This document shows, one piece after another, positions 57,377 to 64,000 of a stretch of DNA of 64,000 nt. Location of the stretch: NCBI GenBank assembly GCA_019137255.1, contig WPDH01000152.1, forward strand, positions 186,001 through 250,000, given 5' to 3'. The position numbers and the translations under genes are program-made. This stretch comes from Corinectria fuckeliana (Eukaryota > Ascomycota > Sordariomycetes > Hypocreales > Nectriaceae). The notes under the pieces were generated by a model, which was not told where the DNA came from, searched no databases, and saw nothing but the letters and a program-made list of their open reading frames with translations. Every line of letters starts with the position of its first letter. Positions within the stretch are counted from its first letter, which is position 1.

Positions 57377-58317
57377 GGTTGTTTTGTTTGCTTGCTTTTT
57401 GGATGCTCCGTGATGACGGCATAGGGCGCGGAGGATGGGTTATTATGAACCTGGAGGGATCCGGGATATATAACATAGCTTGTGAGGTGTTCGGCGTTGT
57501 GACCAGGCACGGTCAAGAGGGTGTCTTTTGACACCCGGAAAGAGGTGCATTTGCGCGCCCACGGAGCACGGTACCTTACCTTGTGCAATATAGACAAAAC
57601 AAGGACGATTTATCCATACGTCATGTGCGAGCTCGGGGATGATGGTGGGTTTGACACTGGTTCTCATTACGTTGAGCTGAGTGACGGTGTGACGGTGAGT
57701 CTGTGACAGATGGATGCTCAGTGGGAAATGGGGATTCCCCGCAGCCAGCAGCCAGCCCATCCATCCATCAGCTTGTCCACGTTCAGTGAGTGAGTGCACT
57801 TTGCGGGGGCGTGGAGTCTCATCAGAGTCAACCCCCCCCCAGAACGGGCCAGACGCTCATTCATCAATCATCATCTCGAAGTATCTGTTCGTACAGTTTG
57901 CACAGGAATAATAATGCAGGGTACCTCATTATATACCCTACTAGTAGTGGCTATCGAAGCCAGGAAGCCTCTACCTATGTAATATACTTAGACTACGGGG
58001 GCCATGCATAGTAGGTACAGTAAGTAAATTACTGGCCTGGAGTTTAGCCCTGCGTAGCTTATGACGCAGGTGGGTTCCTTCCTTCCACCCTCTTCCATGT
58101 CCATTGTTAGCATGTGACAGCAGCTCGCCCTCATTCTTCGACTAACCACTTTTCCCCAATAAAGCTCTCATTTGCTTCTTCTTCTTGCAGCTCTCAATTT
58201 ACCCGTGACTTGTGCGTGATCCCCGTGATCCCCGTGCATCTGTGATCCAAAGACCTTGTCGTCTTCCTTTTTTTTTCCTCAAACAACCAATCAGCCACCA
58301 CAACAATTGCATTCATC
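57377..58317. other. intergenic region between rxt2 and opi3
   Basis: It holds the rxt2 3' UTR and the opi3 promoter. A C-run is at 57831-57839. The 58160-58290 part is pyrimidine-rich (TTCTTCTTCTTGC and a T-run), typical of a fungal core promoter and leader. Confidence 0.55.
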
Positions 58318-59175
58318 ATGGCTTCATTCGTGGACGACATCGCCAAATACGTCGACTTCGACAAGCATAGCTTGCTGGGTAAGTGGCTAGCTGGAGTAGC
58401 TCTCGCCCGCCTGCCCTCTCCTGCCAGCTCTCCACCTTTGTGAATGCATCATCTCTAATCCGGAGTCTTCGCTTCTCTCTAGTGTCTGCGTCTTCTATTG
58501 CCTTTAATCCGCTCTTCTGGAAGTGAGTCCTCACTGTCGAGCCCCCCGCTCCGCAGGTTGTGTGTGATGCTAACGTCCCTCGGTAGCATTGTCGCTCGCC
58601 AAGGTAGACACATCATCCGACCCCTCACCTCGGAACGACGTCACAACTAATCACCCCTGCTTTTGAAAGAGTACCACAACAAGCTCCTCACAAACCTCTT
58701 CGGCGGCCAATCTCGCGCAGCTTGTTATGCCCTTGCCGCCACCATCTTCTCCCTCGGTATCGTCCGCGACCTCGTGTTCAAGAGCGCCATTGCCGAGCAG
58801 CCCACGCATCCGCTCCTCCTGTCGCCCTACGTCCAGGCCGCCGCGGGTGTCCTCTTCTTGACCGGCAACCTCCTCGTTGTCTCTTCCACTTGGTCGCTGG
58901 GTATTACCGGCACCTTCCTCGGTGACTACTTTGGCTTCCTCATGGATGAGATGGTGACGGGCTTTCCCTTCAACGTGACCGGCGCCCCCATGTACTGGGG
59001 CTCCACCATGAGCTTCCTCGCCACTGCGTTGTACTACGGGAAGCCCGCCGGCATCCTGCTGACCGTCTGGGTCTACATCATCTATGTGATTGCGCTGCGC
59101 TATGAAGACCCGTTTACCGCGGGCATCTACGCCAAGCGAGAACAGGAGAGGGCCGCGGGCAAAAAGCAGAACTAA
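58318..59175 (+). CDS. opi3: phospholipid N-methyltransferase Opi3-like
   Basis: There are four exons (58318-58378, 58483-58522, 58587-58603, 58670-59175) encoding 207 residues; the third exon is only 17 nt. The joined N terminus reads SLLVSASSIAFNPLFWNIVA, then RQEYHNKLLTNLFGG, the conserved start of class II PE/phospholipid methyltransferases. Four hydrophobic segments follow, including YALAATIFSLGIVRDLVF and AGILLTVWVYIIYVIALRYE. The SAM-binding motifs appear as GITGTFLGDYFG and RYEDPFTAGIYAKRE. The enzyme carries out the last two methylations from phosphatidyl-monomethylethanolamine to phosphatidylcholine (EC 2.1.1.71) in the ER membrane. The C-terminal KKQN resembles the lysine-rich ER-retrieval end of related proteins. 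Length equals the yeast protein. Confidence 0.93.
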
Positions 59176-59825
59176 GAAGTTTCACTTCTGCTTTGCATGG
59201 ATGATGCATACGGTGAGACATTACTGCATCTGTCCAATACTTCCACGCCCATTGCATGGTGAGGACTCGGATTACAATGGAATCCGCATATGAACCAAGA
59301 TGCATCAACAAGGAGTTCAAATGGGGAACTGTGCCTTTCAACAGGCTCAAGGGAGTTTCGGGAGCATCAACAAAAAAACAGGTTGTCGACATCAACCAGT
59401 CGAGGGTTACTCAAATTTTCATTTCCAGACTTATACATTTTACGCCCAACATCACTCTTGCTTGCAATAAAAAACTACATCGTCAAGGGCAGCCAGCCAT
59501 GAAAGGCATCTCACAACTCATTAGACAGCAGCAGTCCTTCGAAGTCCGTCGCCGAAATCCCTAGACCTAGCACGTAAGAGTTTCTTATCCGAGTTGAAAC
59601 GAGTTCGAACGAGACGCTTGCATACGCTTACGAGGATAAGAGTTTTATCACAACGTCTCATTGTACATAATTCTAGAGCGCATTCTAGCCCATCTAGTTC
59701 TCATTAGTTGATCGGAGAATCAATCCACTTTACACTTCAACGCCTCCAAACACCCTCAAGGATTTAGGTTGAAACCCCCCCGCCTTTTCTCAATATCGCC
59801 AGCTCGGGATGTCATGCCTCTCTGT
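59176..59825. other. convergent intergenic region between opi3 and metRS
   Basis: It should carry the 3' UTRs of both genes. No gene is seen; plus-strand ORFs 59256-59564 and 59290-59502 are unrecognised. Confidence 0.6.
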
Positions 59826-61963
59826 TCACTGCTTCTCACTAGTCGAGCTCTCACTCTGCTTCTCAGCAGTTGAGCCTTCGCCCTGCTTCTCGACAGTTGA
59901 GCTCTCACCCTGTTGCTCGGCGAGGCGGAGCGCCAGCTTCTGTTGCTTCTTCTGCTCCTTGGCCGCCTTTTTAGCAGCAGCCTTCTCGGCCTCGATGGCC
60001 TTCTGTTTGCGGATTTCCTCTCCGCCAAAGGCTTCGCGCCACTCCACAAGCTGTGAGGCGGGGATCTGGGTAAAGAGAAGCTTGGGCTCGCCAATGGGCT
60101 GGCCAGGCTTGATGAGATCGCCGGTCCAGGTCTCGGGGACGGATATGAGTCCGGGGGAGCCGATCTGAGTGAGAATTGCCTCGGAGGTCGAGGGCATGTA
60201 AGGGTGGAGGATACTAGCGAGAAGTTGAAGGTGGTTGATGCCGAGGCCGATGACGGCGGCGCAGCGCTCGGGCTCCTCGGACAGAAGCTGATTGTTGAGC
60301 TTGTTGTCCTGGAGAAGCTTGTTGCCGAGAGAAGAGATGTGCATGACGGTAGCCAGGCCGGCGCGTAGCTTGATAGCCTCGAGGTTGGTGTTGTAGGACT
60401 TAAGGGCCTCGTTGGTCTCCCTCTTGTGCTCCTCGATGCGCTCATCGGTGTACTTGGTGTAGTCCGGAACAACACCGTCCATCTTGGCCTGGCAAAACTT
60501 GAGGATTCTCTGGTTCAAGTTTCCAAGGTTCTTGAGAAGGTCATTATTGTTGATGTCAATGAACTCCTGCCATTTGAACTCGGAATCCGATGACTCAGGG
60601 CGTCGGGAGAGCAGGTAGTATCGCCAGACATCGGGGTCGACGCCGGTGTCCTTTGCGGTGTTTCCGAAGACACCAACACCCTTGGACTTGCTGAACTTGC
60701 CGCCCTCATAGTTGAGATACTCGGTAGTGGATAGCTTGTGAACTTGGGTCCAGGAGCCGCCGGCGCCGAGTTGAGAAGCAGGGAAGATGATGGTGTGGAA
60801 CCTGGTGTCGCTCATGTCAGCATGACCGGCAATGCGGGTAGTCGTTGCCCAGAGCCAGATACTTGTCATGCCAACACCAATGGATGGCACCGAGGACGTA
60901 ATATAAAAGGGGTGGATACTTACGGAATATTGTCCTTGCCCATGAACTGGTAGAGCTTCACATGCTCGGGGTTCTTCCACCACTGCTCCCATTTGTTGCC
61001 AGCCAGGTCATCTCCGTCCGTGTACCCCTTCGTGATGGACATGTACCCAATGCAGGCGTCGAACCAGACGTAGAAGACCTTGTTGGCGTACTCCTCGTCG
61101 TCCAGGCCCTCGAGGCCCTTGGGGATAGGAACACCCCACTTCAGATCCCGAGTGATGCCGCGAGGGAGCAGGCCCTTGTCGATCCAAGCTTGCGTCACGG
61201 AGGTGCAGTTAGGGCTCCACTCTCCCTCCTGGCTGCTCTTCTTGAACCAGTCAACCAGCTCTTCCTTGAGCGCATCCAGCTTGAGGAAGAGATGTTTTGT
61301 CCTCCGCTTCTCGGGGGAGGCGCCGTCGAGTTTGCACCGAGGGTTGATAAGCCAGCCGGTGGCCTTGGCCTCAACAACGTCGTCCTCGCTGTCGCCGGTG
61401 CCGGGCTCCCTCGCGGGCTCGAAGGCGTCGAGCAGACCGCCGCAGGCGTCGCACTGGTCTCCGCGGGCGCCGAGGTCGTGGCAGATGCTGCACTCGCCCT
61501 CGACGAAGCGGTCGGCGAGGAACTTGGAGTGGCCGGGGGTGGGGCAGAAGGGCTGAGTGGTCTCGCGCTCCTCGATGTAGCTGTTCTTCCACAGGTCGAC
61601 AAAGACCTGCTGGACGATCTGGGTCTGCTGCTCGGTCGGGGTGCGGCCGAAGACGTCGAAGTCGATGCGGAACCAGTCGTAGATGCCCTTGTGCAGGGCG
61701 TGGTACTTGGCGCAGAGGGCGGCGGGCTCGAGGCCCTCCTCGAGGGCCTTGGTCTCGGTGGCGGTGCCGTACTCGTCGGAGCCGCAGACGTAGAGCGTGT
61801 TGTAGCCGCGGGCCTTGCAGAAGCGCGCGAAGACGTCGGCGGAGAGCACGCTACCGATGATGTTGCCCAGGTGCGGGACGTTGTTGACGTAGGGCAGGGC
61901 GCTGGTGATGAGGATGTTGCGCTTGCCCTCTTCAGGGAGCACGGGGCCCGAGGAAGAAGCCAT
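59826..61963 (-). CDS. mes1: methionyl-tRNA synthetase, cytosolic
   Basis: There are two exons (61963-60924, 60801-59826) joined over a 122-nt intron, encoding 671 residues. Class I synthetase features: ITSALPYVNNVPHLGNIIGS with the HIGH-like HLGN; VCGSDEYGTATETKALEEG; the zinc-knuckle region GECSICHDLGARGDQCDACG; FYVWFDACIGYMSIT; the splice junction inside NIPFHTIIFPASQLG; and the KMSKS-like KFSKSKGVGVFG. The anticodon-binding helical domain is recognisable (DLLKNLGNLNQRILKFCQAK). The C terminus is a Lys/Ala-rich helix (EAEKAAAKKAAKEQKKQQ), then a short degenerate repeat of EKQ-G/S-E-S/G-ST. No EMAPII-like tRNA-binding domain follows. The start lacks an N-terminal presequence and a GST-like domain. 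The enzyme charges tRNA-Met in the cytosol. Confidence 0.95.
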
Positions 61964-63043
61964 GGCGGTGCGTGGTGGCAGGGGCAGATTCGATGGGTCT
62001 GGGTGTTGTCGCGAGATGTCGGTTGTGTGGGGGGTTTTCGGTTTAGCAGCCGTGAATAAGGGGGGGTGGGATATCGTTCGAAGTTGTATTTCCGTGGTGT
62101 TGTTGGTGAGTCACAAAGGCTGCTTGTGTGAGTCGTCGCCCTTGGGTCAAAATCCGTGCGATGGCGGGGGCGGGGTAGAAGAAGAAGCAGACGCGATTGC
62201 GTGAGCCAAACGTCTAGGGTAAGTAAGGCTAGTGCCGGCATGTCATGACAGGTCCTTGAGTTGACAATGACTCAGTACCGGTAAATTTGAATATGACCAG
62301 ATAGGTAGTCAAGTCTGCTGGGAGATTGTTGGCGTAGCATCTCTTGTGGCTTGTTCGTTCCGAGCCAGAACTGACGATGCGTCCGGTCTTCATCTCGGAT
62401 GCAGTGATTCATCGTCATAGTGGGCTTCTCTCAGTTTTCCCCCGTGCAAAGCAAATGCCCCTGACGTCCTTCATCAGGCTGTCCCTAGTTTCACAGGTTT
62501 CCATGTTAGGCCTCAAGACTCAGTGGAAACGCTTCCAGGGCTACACGGGGCTTGCTGCTGTCCAGTCATCCAAGCCAGAAACGTCACACAGCTAGGGGAC
62601 CTCTGACGACAGCTGAATTATTCGCCAGGTACCTTCTAGTAAGCTCCACCAAGGCGCGCACTGCAACCCACTTGCGACCTCTCAACGGAGAGCCCCGCGT
62701 CGCAGCCCAGCATCCTACAGCGCAACCCCACCACGACGACATCCCGCGGCGCCTACCTTGACTACCTCGACTACCTCCAGCTGTCTTTCGCATCAAGGTC
62801 GCTTCTGCCACGCTTCTAAAAGACTCCTCGCTTGCTGCGCGCTGTTGCTCGGGCGCCGACAACTTGGGTCTCATCTGCTACCGCCCGATAGCGACATCGT
62901 GGGATATCACTACTGCCCCTGGGCATTAATCATCGGCAAGGCGAGATAGCATCATCCCAGACCCCTTCAGCCGCTACTGCATCCACTCACTTTCGGATCC
63001 CACACCCCGTATTTGTTGTTGCTGCCATCCGCGCCCTGTCGCA
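61964..63043. other. divergent intergenic region between metRS and lsb5
   Basis: It holds both promoters. ORFs 62344-62595, 62552-62761 (plus) and 62584-62874 (minus) are unrecognised. Confidence 0.55.
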
Positions 63044-64000
63044 ATGTTCCAACAGGTACAGTGTTTCTCCTCTGCCACACGTCGCCTGCGTGAGATGGGC
63101 TATCCGGGATGCTGTGCTCAGACCAAGGCGTCTCGCTTGAGCTGTATACCCTGACATGCCGTCCTCCCGCCTGCCATTCTACACTCTGACCTCGTTGCTA
63201 AAAACCCCAAATAGAAGAAACCCTACTCGGCGGTCACCGTCGCCGTCGAGAACCTCACCTCGGAGTCCTATGAAGAGGAAGACCTGAGCGGCATCCCCGA
63301 CCTAGTCGAGGTCATCAAGCTCCAAGCTTCGGGCCCCGGCGAGGCTGCCCGAGCCATTCGCAAGAAGCTCAAGTACGGCAACGTCCACCGCCAGATCCGG
63401 GCCCTGGTCCTCCTAGACGGCCTCATCCAGAACGCCGGCGAGCGGTTCCAGCGCACCTTTGCGGATGAGCCGCTGCTGGAACGCTTGCGCGTGTGCGGAA
63501 CCGACCAGCTGTCCGACCCGGAGGTCAAGAAGAGGTGCCGTGAGCTGTTCCGCAGTTGGGCGCAGTACGCGGGGACCCCCGGTCTAGACAGGATTGCGAG
63601 ACTGCACAAGGTGAGTTGGCCGGCCATGAGACTGGGCGAGGGCGGAAAGCTGATCTCCACAGGAACTGCCCAAGAGGAAGGTCGCCGCCACTCAGGAGAG
63701 GTCAAAGGTCATCAGGGAGACGGAGGAGAACCCATTCATAGATGACGAGGAAGAGGCCGAGAAGAATGCCGAGAAGAAGGCGGCCGAAAGCGCAGGCGGC
63801 CCTCTCCCCCAGGCGGCGGGCCAGTCCTTCAGCCATTCCAAGTCGTCCTCTTCCACGACCAGCTCGTTCTTTGGCGGGCACTCAAAGGACAAGAAGAAGG
63901 ACAGGGCGTCGAAGGGCAAGCGAAAACCTTTCAACCTGGAGGCCGAGAAGGAGCAGATGAAGTCGGTCATCGCCGACTCCTCCATGGCCGCGACCAACTT
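63044..64000 (+). CDS. lsb5: Lsb5-like VHS-domain protein, cut by the right edge
   Basis: There are three visible exons: 63044-63055 (only 12 nt, MFQQ), 63215-63610 and 63663 to the window end. The second exon encodes a VHS domain: KPYSAVTVAVENLTSESYEE, DLVEVIKLQASGPGEAARAI, RKKLKYGNVHRQIRALVLLD and LIQNAGERFQRTFADEPLLE, ending RSWAQYAGTPGLDRIARLHK. The third exon starts ELPKRKVAATQERSKVI and has an NPF motif (EENPFIDDEEEAE), a binding site for EH-domain endocytic proteins. It continues into a low-complexity Ser-rich part and FNLEAEKEQMKSVIADSS, which fits the start of a GAT-like helical domain. Yeast Lsb5 links actin regulation (Las17) with endocytic and vesicle traffic. The C terminus is outside the window. 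Confidence 0.85.

Noticed and set aside
60962..62059. 365-codon plus-strand ORF antisense to methionyl-tRNA synthetase
   Set aside because: It is the Leu/Val/Gly-rich mirror of GC-rich third positions in the synthetase exon. It starts inside that gene and has no family features.

Overview
This window is nuclear DNA from a filamentous ascomycete, most likely a Sordariomycete and probably Hypocreales. Genes carry several introns of about 50-75 nt with GTAAGT-like donors and GCTAAC-like branch sites. Families such as fungal SREBP, Rtt107, Rxt2, Lsb5 and an NDT80-type N-acetylglucosamine regulator are all present, and some genes have very short exons. I rebuilt exon structures by hand; for every complete gene model the summed exons are divisible by three and end at a stop codon.

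Layout. 1-17 kb is partly accessory: an edge fragment, a rhodopsin-fold membrane protein (-), a GMC oxidoreductase (+), a neutral ceramidase (-), about 2.6 kb of low-information sequence, a broken FAD-linked oxidoreductase, a doubtful small ORF, then the Srs2 DNA helicase (-). 19-33 kb is housekeeping and regulatory: a single-pass membrane protein (+), the sterol/oxygen regulator SREBP (+), a badly decayed nitrite reductase pseudogene (-), the ESCRT-II subunit Vps25 (+) and the BRCT repair scaffold Rtt107 (-).

33.5-47 kb is a compact N-acetylglucosamine (GlcNAc) catabolic cluster: hexokinase-family GlcNAc kinase (hxk3, -), glucosamine-6-phosphate deaminase (dam1, +), NDT80-like regulator (ron1, -), GlcNAc-6-phosphate deacetylase (dac1, -) and a GH3-acetyltransferase fusion (nag3, +). 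GlcNAc would be phosphorylated by Hxk3, deacetylated by Dac1 and deaminated and isomerised by Dam1 to fructose-6-phosphate, with Ron1 as the likely regulator. hxk3/dam1 and dac1/nag3 are divergent pairs with shared upstream regions. No GlcNAc transporter gene is visible in the interval. Next to it lies a second divergent carbohydrate pair: a cytosolic GH31 alpha-xylosidase and a secreted GH3 beta-glycosidase.

54-64 kb returns to core genes: a possible orphan two-exon gene, the Rpd3L subunit Rxt2 (+), the phospholipid methyltransferase Opi3 (+), cytosolic methionyl-tRNA synthetase (-) and the start of Lsb5 (+), cut by the right edge. I saw no tRNA, rRNA, CRISPR array or intact transposon.

The observations most worth a second look are the nitrite reductase pseudogene with an internal deletion, the GH3-GNAT fusion with altered catalytic motifs inside the GlcNAc cluster, and the ceramidase with Thr at the usual nucleophile position.
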